From Blastocystis hominis (lineage: Eukaryota; Sar; Bigyra; Opalinata; Blastocystidae): DNA of 64,000 nt. Below are positions 33,065-45,092 of the stretch, one piece after another. A program made the position numbers and the translations under genes. The number at the start of each line of letters is the position of its first letter. Within the stretch, counting starts at the first letter, position 1. A model generated the notes under the pieces. The model worked only from the letters and a program-made list of their open reading frames with translations, searched no databases and was not told where the DNA came from. Where the stretch lies: NCBI RefSeq assembly GCF_000151665.1, contig NW_013171867.1:64946-128945 (forward strand). The letters are read 5' to 3'.

Positions 33065-34155
33065 TATAAAATAGAATCTTTTCCATCAAAGACTCTTCCG
33101 ATGAACTCAATAATAAGCGAGCACAGTGTGCTCGTGCTGGCTGCAGCAGCAGCAAGTGCGTTAAAGGAACCATCCAACTGGTTTGTATCGAAAGGATATT
33201 CACTTCCTGATGAGAAGGTTCCACATAATCCGTATCATCCGGCATGACGCTCTATTTCTCACTCCAGCTTTTCTCTCTAACAATATTCGTAATCAGAGAC
33301 ACGGCAAAGACCTTGATTCCTAAGTGGCGTGCCGCCAAGACTTCATTGACCGTGCTCATCCCCGCAGCATCGCATCCAATCAGTCGGAAAAAGTGGCACT
33401 CCGCTGGGGTTTCATAGCAGGGACCCGACTGGCAGACATAAACTCCCTCCTGAAGGATCTTTTGCTGCCCTTGCGACTCCACCGTAGCGCGGAAAATCCT
33501 GCGGAGCTCGTCATCGTAGGCGTTGCAAAGCGAAGGGAAGCGAGTTCCCATCGACTCGTTATTGCGACCCACCTAACTCACACAGCACAGCCAACGATTA
33601 CCAAAGGGTTGTTGCCAGATAGACCAAGGAAACTGATGTGATCCTTGATCATCATTAAGTCGCCAACATGGAAGCTACTGTTGATTCCACCAGCAGCATT
33701 TGAGAGAATCACCATTTCGATTCCCAAAGCCTTCATAAGCGCCATTGGGATGGCTGTCTGGGCAGGTGTGTATCCCTGATAAAAGTGATATCTCTTTCCC
33801 ATGCAAACGCACGGAACTCCAGAGATAATTCCATAATAAACAGGGAATCTGTCATCTCCATCTCCGACTATGGTAAAAGCGATAAAAGAAAAGTACGATT
33901 CGAGCGATCATCCATAAGAACTTCCTTACAAAGATCCCTAAGGGAAACGTAACAAAATAGACTTACGTCAACTCAACCCGGTCTTGTAAAGTATTGCAGA
34001 GTGGACCAAGACCAGAACCACAGACGATACCTACTTTGGGAGGCTTTCCAACCACTTCCAAGCACTTTGCAGCAAGCGCCTTGCATTTTTCGAATGAATT
34101 CTACACCTTGATCAAAGATGAACTTCACTACAAAATATTCGTTTCCTTCTTCCAT
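33065..34155 (-). CDS. PNP: Purine nucleoside phosphorylase
   Basis: Phosphorolysis of purine nucleosides (salvage). The spliced frame starts MEEGNEYF; KVGIVCGSGLGPL carries the phosphate-binding glycine motif. GKRYHFYQGYTP, VILSNAAGGIN, GLSGNNPLVG, CYETPAE, GCDAAGMSTVNEVLAARH and SLITN follow in family order. Five U2-type introns of 28-31 nt, plus 33156-33199, which fits a U12-type AT-AC intron. There is no stop codon in the expected place. The frame reaches TTA T at 33066, four bases before TGTTTGTT (33061-33054), so polyadenylation would create UAA after DGKDSIL. Reading on would add an unrelated tail. Confidence 0.9.
33156..33199 (-). other. Probable U12-type AT-AC intron in PNP
   Basis: Donor ATATCCTTTC, branch-like TTCCTTTAAC, end GCAC (44 nt). 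Removal gives HQEVIAAAASTSTL, gapless against the family. A competing GT-AG parse (38 nt from GTTGGATGG) is also in frame but inserts extra residues, so this one is less certain than the others. Confidence 0.6.
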
Positions 34156-34411
34156 TATATCCAATAAATGCTCTCTACACCAATGAAAGATGGATCAACA
34201 GAGAATACGTTTCGCAATAAAGAAATATCTAGTATATCATTGAAACAGAGGTCGCTGTTATTGTTTTTTATTCTATTTCCTTGTATTACTTATAATCTCT
34301 TGTTACTAGTTCAGTGTTGTTCTGCTCTAAGAACCAACTAAGCATTGTGTAACATATCCTCTATTTATGAATCACGGAGTGTCCTAAACAGTCAGCTAAC
34401 ACTAGAAAGGC

Positions 34412-35963
34412 ATGCAATACCCTAATATCGGAGTCGTTCCTGATGTGGCGATTCCCTACGTTACTCAAGCCCAACAAACTGAGCAAGATGGTAAAGGCGA
34501 TAACCCAGATTTGAAGCAAGAAACGAAGCCCATAGACACATCTACCCAACAAGGCGGGCCTTCTCAAAGTGCAGTTGATCACAATGTTTCTGCGTATATC
34601 AGGAGTGTTCTCGTGATACATAGTCCCGAAACAATTGCAGTTCTTCAAATGAAAAGAACGCTTCTCGGAATGTTGATAGATCTTATTCGGAGGAATCACC
34701 AGATGAAATTAAAAGATATTGTGTATGAATTCCAACGAGTTTCAAGCCTAGAGAATACATTAACAAGAATAAGGAGAATTTGATTCGATTAGATGGTAGA
34801 AAGTATGTCGGATCGACGGACCGAATCGTATCGGGAGCACTGTATTCATGGAGTGAGGTCATCCCAAATAGCTATTCTTCCAATGCGTTTGTTCAAATAG
34901 GTCACAGTATTTGGTCTCTCAATAACAAAATCGCTAGCGAAGTCGAAACGGACATTTACGAGCGCTTTCTTTCTCGCGAGCGGCATCGAAAGCGAAAGCG
35001 ACGCGCGACGCGCGGCCTGCGTAGGTTTCGAGGTGGATCGTCAACGAAGGAGAGCCGTTCAATCCAATGAGTCTAACCTGCTCGCCGGAACAAATGGAAC
35101 TCTGTCTAACCCGCGTTCTTCGCGACATTCGGCAGGAATCCGGAGTGACGAAGCCGCTGGATTCTGGGTTGGTGCAGTCACATCCCTTGGGAGAGACGCC
35201 GGAAAATGGAGAAGAGGAGAAGGACGATCCATTTTCGTTTTTGCAGCAAGATCTCTTTGAGAACGCTTCCCTCCAAGATTGCGAAAATGAGATGAAAGAA
35301 AAGCTGGGAGACGAGGGATTTTGCTTTGTCATCCAGGTATCTGGCCCGAATTTCCTGTCATTCGCTTAGTTTTTCAACTTCTTCCGTGAGTATCTGACGC
35401 ATCCCACCGAAATGGCTGCGCGAACGCTCTCCAAAATTGACTCGGTTCTTCAAGAAATTCAAAACGACTCGCAGAAACCTGCGCCATCGATGGCTTCTTC
35501 CGGAATGTCAATTATGCCGCAGCCGATGAGCGTAGACATCGGCGAGTCCGGCGTTTTCGACATTTCGAAAGCGCGTCGTGCGTCTATCCAGGATACGGAT
35601 GGCCTGTTTAATGAGAGAGAACTCAATTTGAATCTGAGTATTGGACTTCCCAACGAACTGTCGAACTACAATCAAATGTCCAATATGCCGACTATCCATT
35701 GGAGCTCGCAGATGAATAAAGAGACTTCTGCACAGTAGGATTCGATTGGATAGTTTTATGCAGATCAATTCCCATCCCTTCGAACTCGCAGTCCAATCAG
35801 TACTTCTCGCTATCGATGTTTCCTTCGATGGCGGCTAATATGCCTAGTAATATGATTAGTCAGTTGAGTCATGGGATGTACGAAGTGGGGGCGACCAATA
35901 ATGATCTTGTGGAAAAAAATATCGATTCTTCAAGCCGTCCCAATGAAGAGGAGCATGCATCTT
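34412..35963 (+). CDS. Winged-helix-like nuclear protein, stop made by polyadenylation
   Basis: The N-terminus is polar. At about residues 75-150 a domain runs from MKRTLLGMLIDLIRR through LKDIVEYINKNKENLIRLDG to FVQIGHSIWSL, resembling a winged helix of the HARE-HTH/forkhead type. A basic cluster (RHRKRKRRATRG) follows, then a long low-complexity region rich in Met, Ser and Asn. Introns of about 29-33 nt lie near 34730, 35022, 35338 and 35738. The frame has no stop at its end: TCT T at 35960-35963, then TGTA, then TGTTTGTT at 35968-35975. The mRNA would read UAA. A DNA-binding regulator is plausible; the family is not established. Confidence 0.5.
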
Positions 35964-35967
35964 TGTA

Positions 35968-35975
35968 TGTTTGTT
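35968..35975 (+). terminator. Poly(A) motif TGTTTGTT of the winged-helix-like gene
   Basis: Exact motif, spaced four bases from the last T. The next genomic stop in frame is more than 120 bases further on. Confidence 0.7.
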
Positions 35976-36124
35976 GTATTAAGAATACAGTGATTGATCG
36001 TGCTGTCATACACATATCTGGAGTTGCTATTGCGGATGAAAAGCGTGTGTGCATTGGGAGAAAGTCACTGCAACTCGATTTGCAATCGTAGGGAATGTAT
36101 ATATCTCAAACAAGCAAGTCCCTT

Positions 36125-37392
36125 TTATACCTTTTTAGCAACCACATTATCATAAAATGCAATATCCTCTAAAACTTCCTTTAGTAGTTTGGGATTTCGT
36201 CCATTTTCCTTTAGAATCTCTGCCAATCTCACCAAATCATCGCGAAGGGAAAGTGGAATAAGAAGGGACTTTTGAAGGGCAGACGAATCGACTTGCGACG
36301 CGTTTTGCTGGGAGAGAGAGTTTTGATTAAGCAGGTTCTATATGGTCAAATAAAATACGAAGAATACGATCATCTTTTCTTGCTTTTCTTGCTTTTCTTG
36401 CTTCTCTCTTTCTTGCTTCTCCTTCTCTTGCTCCATTTTCACTTCCTGATGCGCTCGCTCTTGTAATTTACGATAAATCGCTTCCAACGCATCTTTCCCA
36501 CTCGGATAAGTCACCTACATTCAACCAAACGCAGCAGTCTAACATCTCCCACTTTGATTTCGGCGGGTTTCTTCGGATCAATGACTCGGGCAGAAGACGA
36601 GGCCGAAGCACTGCAAGTATTCGAAGAGAACACTTGCTCAAGATGAAGTTCGTGCTTGCAATCATCCAAAGGAGTTGGTTGCACTGCGCACTGATACTGA
36701 CTGATTTTCTGGCGTCGTAATACAACCAAAACACATGTGCATAAGACGAAAATGCTGAATGCATAAAGGATTCTCGTGTACAATGGAAGCGGCAAGAGCA
36801 GAGCTGCGAGGACCACAGCAAAAACTCCCAAGATACTACTCCAAGAAACGGAAAGATCCGGAACGTCATTCGAATATTTCTTATATAACGCCAATTCATC
36901 CGAAGACAATAAACCTTGAATCAGACAAAGCTTAAGCAATTGCAAAGAAGAGGTTCGCAACTAGACGATTTAAACCACACTATAATGCAACATTCGGACA
37001 GAGTGAAGTGGTAGGTTGTTCCAAAATCGCAAACATATAGCTTTTTAAATTTGTCACAGAATCGCGTTCACAACGATCAAACATTGCCATCTCATTTCGT
37101 AAGAGAAGGATGAGAATGTTGTTCAATAATTCATATCCATAGCATGAAGAGAAATTTCTAGTAGAGAATAATTCGATAGCATATGCAGCCGACTCGAAAA
37201 TATCACAATTGTCATTCTAGGTTTAAATCCCTCGTTATATTCTTACCACTTTATTCTCTTTGATGTTATCACTGAATTGCTTCAATTTAGAGAGAACCTC
37301 TTTCTCTTCTGTACAATTGAGGAGGAGAATGTTCAGACGAGACTACAAAGCAATAAGAAAGGATCCAATTAACATAGTAGGGCGCTTACCAT
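36125..37392 (-). CDS. Helical membrane protein, unrecognised
   Basis: ATG 37392-37390 is followed at once by a 47-nt intron, then SRLNILLLNCTEEKEVLSKL. The N-terminal half looks all-helical (ELLNNILILLLRNEMAMF). Two adjacent TM segments follow (SILGVFAVVLAALLLPLPLY; YAFSIFVLCTCVLVVL). The C-terminal half is cytosolic-like with a Lys/Glu/Gln coiled coil and a final SLRDDLVRLAEILKENG helix. Four further introns of 29-31 nt. Stop TAA 36127-36125, with TGTTTGAG downstream on this strand. No homologous family is recognised; an organelle-membrane adaptor would fit the topology. Confidence 0.5.
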
Positions 37393-38167
37393 AATAAATA
37401 TTAAAATATCTGAATAAATAACCCGCTTGGCACTACACTAAGATTCGTTTTTCAAAGAAACAAAGCAGGATAAAGTACAAACCCAAAACTGACTTAGGAA
37501 TGTTGTGGCAGTCTAAAAAAATCGACTGCGTGCAGCATTTGTTTGCTTTTGTTTGCCCTTTTCTCTCTTTGTAGACTCATAAGAAGAACAGTCTATATTT
37601 ACTCCACAATAATAGCGCCTTTCCTTTATGGGGTTCAATTTCCGTTTATATCTAGGCGATATGAGTGATATATCATTAAAGTGCGAGGCCCAGTTATCTC
37701 TTTGAATCTCTTCAGAAAAATCAGATTCCTATCCATTTAAAACAAAAACACAATATTTACAGTAAATGAAACCGCACTTGCCACTACCACCCCTCCACTA
37801 CAAATATTTGTGAGAAGAATCGCACAGAGGAAGAGAAAACCTAATTCATTAAAACACACAACAGAGACAACGAATCAACCTCATCAGCGATGTATCTCAG
37901 AAACTAAAAACACACTAGTCTAATTAAATATATATAAATCAGGTGATGTTTGACCATTCCATATCGCAAAAGTGGTTCCTTGATCCTTGATTACCAAGAC
38001 GTTAACTACACAAGCTTAAACTTGCAACAGAAAACTTGAACAGTTTATCTGGTCGAAGTGATTGTAGCTACACCCCAGATCCAACCGTCACCTATTTTTT
38101 AAATCGCAGTAGATGGTAAAGAGAAGATATTTTTCAGGCAAAGATATCTAGTATTAGTAATATATAG
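37393..38167. other. Divergent intergenic interval, may hold the first exon of the PHD gene
   Basis: AT-rich with stops in all frames. ATGGTAAAG near 38113 could be the start of the downstream PHD gene but does not splice cleanly. No tRNA, snRNA or snoRNA signature was convincing. Confidence 0.4.
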
Positions 38168-40062
38168 ACGATGACAGTGATGAAGACGCTCTTTCCCCCT
38201 CTTCTCAGCAATATATATCAAAAAGAAGCAAGACTAACAATCTAAGCAATGAAAATGCACATAGGAGCGAAAGTTCTTCATTTTTTCAGGGAAAATGCTC
38301 CGTCTGTGAAAGTAGTACTCCTCCGCTATATTCTTGCCTAAAATGCCAGCAATTGTTCCACAGTTATTGCGGCAATTTTCGGGTGGAGAGTGAAAAAACT
38401 GGAATCTGTGGAGATTGTCTTTTTTCTGTACATTTGTTGTTTCGGTACTATGCAGATCATATTAGAGTGTCCATGCTGTCACCAGCGCGGATTTAAGGGT
38501 ACTCATGGGTTACGTACACACATTGGTGGCTACTGCAAGAAGCAGCACGCCAAAGATTGGAGACAACATTTCAAAGAGTTCTTTGCTCAGCTCCAGCAAG
38601 AATTGGAGAACATTTCAAAGCGTGATATAAGTGCTTTGTCCATCATTCGTTCGCATCGACAAATGGCGAACGCCGTGGCCAAGTTTGTAAGCCATTCTTC
38701 TCTTTTCTCTTCTGACTAGTATGGTTGCACCGATGATTGCTCTTCGAAGGATGCTGCTTCGAGTAATGACTATGAAAGCCACATGACCTTGCTGGACTAC
38801 GTATTTTGTTTTCTTTCTTCGTGTTTGTAGATCAACCAGACCCAGCATACGAAAAACTCGGGAGATCGCAAGTCTGCTCGACACGTCTCCAGCACAGAGA
38901 AGTGGGTTCGATTGTTCTTTCTCATGCAGTTCTCTCTCCAATGCACGCGGCGCCTCGTCGACCTCCGCCTCCGCACAGCGCGGAAGCGGCGAGCCATCGG
39001 GTAGGCCGAAAGAGGAGGCGGGAAGCAATTATTCGCTGCGAAGACTGTCCAGCCAGTCGTCGCAGAACGGCGACGCGGCTACGAGTGGCGACGCAGCCTC
39101 CAAATTGACGCCTGCGCTGGACCGAGGGAATCTGCTGAACACGATTCTTTTGGATTGTCCGTTTTGCAAGAAGGCGGGATGCCAGGGACTGCCAGGAATC
39201 CGCACCCATCTGTGCAATTACTGCCAGAGCATCAATAAGAATTGCTGGAAGGAAGAGCGCATCGTGGGCGAGGAGGGAGCGAGTGACGAATAGAAATGTC
39301 TTCGATTCAATATCCAGAAGTACGAGAAGCTGAACAGCGTGCCTGGAGCAAATATCGAATACAACAACGCCGCGATCAGTCTTCTGAAAAAGAAGATTTT
39401 GGAGGCCGATCGCGCCAAAGATCGCGCCAAGAATCCTGCGTCCAAAACGAGCGGAGACGAAGGCAATAGTGCCGTCTCGAGCAGCAAGGCAGAGTACGAA
39501 TCACCCATTTTGACTTTGACCACCTTGTAGATCCGCACTCATTGACACAGGCCTGATGAATTCCATCACCTATGACAAGGTGTATTGCCAGCATTGCCAC
39601 GACGAAAATACTTACTGCCCTTTTTGTGGTTGCCATGTACTGCTGCTGGGAACGCTCCTTTGACAATAGACCTGCCATTACAAACACATCGCTCCGTTGT
39701 TACTCATTTGCGATAATTGTGAACGCGAACATCATCTGTATTGCATCGACCCGCCTCTGGAAACCATTTCAGATGATTCTTGGTACTGTCCGGAATGTCA
39801 GAAGAAGCTCTATAAAGAGTATATCAACAAGGACAGGAACTTCACGTTCTCTCTGCAATCTGTAAACTCGGAGACCCGAGAGGCGATCCAAACACTTCTG
39901 TCCTCTGTTCTGAGTACCACCACCAAACCCTGTGACCTTTCTTCTGTGCTGTCCTCCCTGTCAGTCCCAGAACTCCTTCAAATTCAATCTTGTATAAATA
40001 TTAATGGAGTCAAGTCACTAATTATTAGATTTTTCCACTTGTATCAATCGTCTGTTTTATAG
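38168..40062 (+). CDS. PHD-finger and C2H2-type zinc-finger nuclear protein
   Basis: The start codon is not resolved; coding is clear from 38168 (DDDSDEDALSPSS). An atypical PHD follows: CSVCESSTPPLYSCLKCQQL, then FHSYC and CGDC. Two related zinc knuckles, CPCCHQRGFKGTHGLRTHIG and CPFCKKAGCQGLPGIRTHLC, are separated by a Ser-rich linker. A C-terminal PHD follows: CQHCHDENTYCPFCGC, LLICDNCEREHHLYCID, DDSWYCPEC. Introns of 28-37 nt at about 38424, 38684, 38801, 38907, 39260, 39496 and 39630 restore every domain. PHD fingers usually read histone H3 tails, so a chromatin regulator is likely; the two paired GxxGxRTH knuckles are unfamiliar. Stop TAG 40060-40062, TGTTTGTT near 40075. Confidence 0.7.
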
Positions 40063-40356
40063 ACTTCCTCATTTATTTGTTTGTTCGAATAATTCAGTAT
40101 AATTAATGCAATTATTAATTTCACAACAATTAATACCTTTCCATTAATGAAAGTAATATTATTCAAATAGTAATCAATTCTTTTGAAATTAATTGGGAAT
40201 AATTAATATCAGTGTAATATTCTTGATGCAATAATCGATTATAATTATTTAAAAACAATTTATGCATGTTTTGTAAAATACAATCATTTCCGTATACTAT
40301 TTTCAACAAACAATCCACAAGTTGCTCATTTCTTCACTTTCAGCACAACATCAAGT
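40063..40356. other. AT-rich convergent spacer
   Basis: Dense AATTAAT/TTAATT words between 40090 and 40260. It carries TGTTTGTT for the PHD gene on plus (about 40075) and for GALE on minus (about 40305). Confidence 0.5.
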
Positions 40357-41550
<1,194 letters not shown>

Positions 41551-41700
41551 ATTCATACACTTTCGATCAAAGAAACAAAAAATGACTCCCCAAAGTCATT
41601 CGCGGTTATGCAAATGTTAGCTGATTTATCAAAAACGCAAATGATCAACAAAATGATGGAATGTTAGTATAATCTATTCTATTGTGAAAGACAAAACAGG

Positions 41701-41774
41701 TCTTCCATAGCTCAGTTGGTTAGAGCGTGCGGCTGTTAACCGCAAGGTCGACGGTTCAAGCCCGTCTGGGAGAG
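41701..41774 (+). tRNA. tRNA-Asn (GTT)
   Basis: Full cloverleaf: acceptor TCTTCCA/TGGGAGA, D arm with GCTCAGTTGGTTAGAGC, anticodon stem TGCGG/CCGCA with loop CTGTTAA and anticodon GTT at 41735-41737, T arm GACGG-TTCAAGC-CCGTC. No intron. A T-rich run follows. A box and B box are intact. Confidence 0.95.
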
Positions 41775-41803
41775 TTTCTTTTGCTCTAATAAGTTTTTTT
41801 AAT

Positions 41804-42083
41804 TCAAAACTCTTTCGTGGAGAGGACGATGCATCTCAACACTCCCCGTCCTGTAATTTAAGGTTTAGAAAGAAGAACTTTCGATTTGAATGTAGCAACA
41901 TCGGAATGAATAATCAAAGAATAGAAGGAGTTGATACAAAAATACAGTATATTTTTTTTCGGATTTTATTCCATATTCTGCCGTGATGATATCATGATTG
42001 GGTGGCAGTAACGCCTTTTCACTTTTATCACCAAATATAGTGGTTTTACAAGTAACGCCACTTTTCTTTCGCTTTTCTTCCAC
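41804..42083 (-). CDS. Small hypothetical protein, doubtful
   Basis: ATG 42083 gives MEEKRKKSGVTCKTTIFGDK and a charged stretch, then a hydrophobic part. A 28-nt intron near 41860 would extend it to TGA 41806-41804. It overlaps the putative 5' exons of the divergent CBP gene, so one of the two models must be partly wrong. No family recognised. Confidence 0.25.
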
Positions 42084-42098
42084 TAATCTGTCTGTTTA

Positions 42099-45067
42099 TT
42101 GAAAGTGGAACTTGTAAATTCAAATTCCAAAAAAGCAGAGGAAGGGAAAGCGACATTGGAATTACCGGTTTTCCCGAGCATAAGTTTTGCGGAGTTGGTT
42201 AAACATGCCATCTCTTGTCAATGTGAATTTGGTAAGTGCCCTGTTCCTGGCTGCATCGTCACGCAGAAGGTTGCCTGTTTTCTCTCTCCAATTGCAGCGA
42301 AAAGAAGAAAACGAACCGAAACGCACATCGAGAACAAGAAACGGGCTCGAACTATGATGGATATACGAAAGAATGGTTCACATTCCACGAAGAGAGACGA
42401 TTTTATTCATGTTGCTCCATCAAAAGGTGATTTCACTTTGATGCCAGTAGAATACTATCTGCCTCGTAGTGCAAGCTACAGTCCGTTATTGGATACGATG
42501 ACTCGGAACCAGCTCATAGTTTACATCAAGTATCTGAAGTCTCGGTCGTTACAGATATATTACGGCCCGTTGATTCAGCTGTTGATGCAGCACAAAGACA
42601 ACCATGGTATTTTTAACTCGCCTGTTGACCCAGATGCTGAGAACTTACCGACCTACTATTCCGTTATTTCGAAACCTATGGATTTGGGAACAATTCGAGA
42701 TCGCTTAGCCAGCGGCGAGTATCAGACTCAACGTGATATCTTGAACGATATTTCCCTGGTGTTTAAGAACGCGCAGAAGTTTAATCCCCCAACCCACTTC
42801 GTATACTTGTGTGCTTCTTCCCTAAGCAAGGTTTTCGAAAGCGAGGTAGAAAAGATCCGAACTCGCATTGAGCAGAATCGTGTGAATCAAGCCAACCATT
42901 TCTGCTCTTCTTGCCGAGGAACGCCCTGTCGAATCTGCGGCGAGAAGTGTTTGAAGTACAGTCCTCCCGTGTTTGTTTGCGATGGCGATTGCCATGAACG
43001 AATCTTGCGAAACACGACCTACTACATCATCCGTGGACAGAAAGGACGGTACTGTCAGAAGTGCTATGCAAAGAAGATCGTGGGAATGGACAAAGCGGAC
43101 CGCAAGAATCTATTCGTGAAGAAGAAGAACGACGAAGTGTTTCCGGAATCCTGGGTGCAATGTTCACGCTGCCACGAGTGGCTCCACTGTATCTGCGGCT
43201 TGGTTCATCCTCGCCAAGTCACCAACAACTACGTCTGTCCGATCTGTCTCTCGGAAGACCCGCGAAGAGAACCGAAGCCCGTCCAGGGAGCGGCTGCGAT
43301 CCCGACCTGCCCGCTGAGCGAGTACTTAACAGAACAGGTGTATCAGCGTGTGGATCAAGTGGTGCAGAAGTTGCCGAAGCGCCTTCGCCCTACGGGGGCG
43401 GCGCTATCGCAACTCAAGCAGAATCTGATCGTGCGGGTCGTGAGCAACATCACGACCTCCGTGACGGTGAAGAAGGCCATCGCGCCCCTGTTTACTCCCG
43501 ACTACTCCGACGAGCTCTCGCTGCCCTACCGGAGTAAGTGCATCGCGTTCTTCCAGCACCGCAACGGCGTGGATATTCTGCTGTTCGTGCTGTATGTCCA
43601 CGAATTCGGCGAGAATACAACGCCTGCCAATCGTCGCTGCGTGTACATTTCCTATCTGGACAGCGTCCACTTCCTCTCTCCCCGCTATCTCCGCACTCCC
43701 CTGTACCATACGCTTCTCAACGGCTATCTGGCCTATGCGAAATCGAACGGGTATTGCCGCGCACACATCTGGGCATGCCCTCCTTCGCGCGGTGATGACT
43801 ACATTTTCCCTCATCACCCCCGCGATCAGCGAACGCCCAACGCGGACCATTTGATTGGATGGTATCGCCAGTTGTTGGCGGAAGCCGTCGAGGCCGGGAT
43901 CGTGAGCCACGCCTCGTGCCAATTGGACGAGCTTCTCCATATCAACGCGGTGCGGAGCAATAATCCGGATATCAACCAGCGGCAGATTCGATGCTTTTCG
44001 ATTCGAGGGGTCGCCGAAACAGAACTCCCAGAGTCTGTTTTAGAGCGCATCCAGACGTCTCCTCTCCCCTCCTCTCCCTGCTCTTCAGACTATGAAACAG
44101 AGAATGAAAACGAAAACGAAAACGAATCCGATTTGTCTTCAGACATGTCGTCGCTCAGCACGGCCACAGCATCCATCCCTTCTGCGGACTTTACACCCCA
44201 TCCCACTGCTTCCTTGCTGCCGACCGGGTCGCTGAGCGAGCTGGAGCGCGTTCTCCTCTTGACCGTTCCTTATTTCGAGGGGGATTATCTTCCGTACGTG
44301 GGAGAGGATCTTTTGAAAGAGATCTACCAGGATAGTTTGAAGCCCAAAGTCTCTCGCAGCGTTCGCATTCATCGCCTCCTGACATCTAGACCTCTCTCTC
44401 CCACGTGTCCTCCGTCTCCTCCTCCACCAAGAACAGAGCCGAGCTTCGCGACCGAATTCTACAAGACAACATTCTACAGTTGCCTTCCGAGTTCCTTCGC
44501 AAGTATGCCAAATCCATGCTGGAGAATCCTGCTCGCTTCATGATCGTCTATCTCCGTCCCACATGTTCCTTCTGCGGTCAAATCATCGTGGGCACCGGCC
44601 TTCGCTGCGATGACTGCTTCGTGAACAGCACGCCCTTCTTCCTCTGCCAGCTCTGCGCGCAGAAGGTTCGATCGATTGACTCACTCAATTCATCGTAGCG
44701 GATCTATCACGCCCATCCCTGCTCCACCGTTCAATTCCCATCCCTACCGCCCGTCGTCGAGCGAGATCCCACCATTTCCTACCCGTTTTTAGACAAACGA
44801 CACGAGTTTCTGCGACTCTGCCAGGGCAACTTCCTTCAGTTCGATACGCTGCGGCACAGCGTGCTGTCGACTTCGATGGTCATGGAGTTCATCTTTCACA
44901 AGGTCCCAGACCCCTTTCTTGATCTGTGCGATTCCTGTGAGAAGATCCTCTATGATGAGTACTATTTGTGCAGATACAAAGACGATTATCGATTGTGCAA
45001 GGACTGCCTGGAGAGAGATGGAGGCATTCATTCCAAACATCACACAAACCATCCTAAAACTTGTTAA
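42099..45067 (+). CDS. CREBBP/EP300: CBP/p300-type histone acetyltransferase
   Basis: Transcription coactivator that acetylates histones. Domain order: Cys/His TAZ-like segment (HAISCQCEFGKCPVPGC); bromodomain near 42600-42850 (ENLPTYYSVISKPMDLGTIR); PHD (VQCSRCHEWLHCIC); KAT11 catalytic core (ISYLDSVHFLSPRYLRT, GYCRAHIWACPPSRGDDYIF, LLTVPYFEGDYLP); ZZ-type zinc fingers (CSFCGQIIVGTGLRCDDC; LCDSCEKILYDEYYLC). Introns of 29 and 33 nt lie at about 44362 and 44666. The frame has no ATG near 42099. The start is probably in small upstream exons, or is an ATG made by joining an exon ending in A to TGGAACTT at 42105. Stop TAA 45065-45067. Confidence 0.92.
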
Positions 45068-45092
45068 CATTACACCATTTGCTAAATTCTCT

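Noticed and set aside
37850-37880. ACAGAGA word suggestive of U6 snRNA
   Set aside because: No flanking U6 core (AGC triad, 3' stem) or pol III terminator in position.
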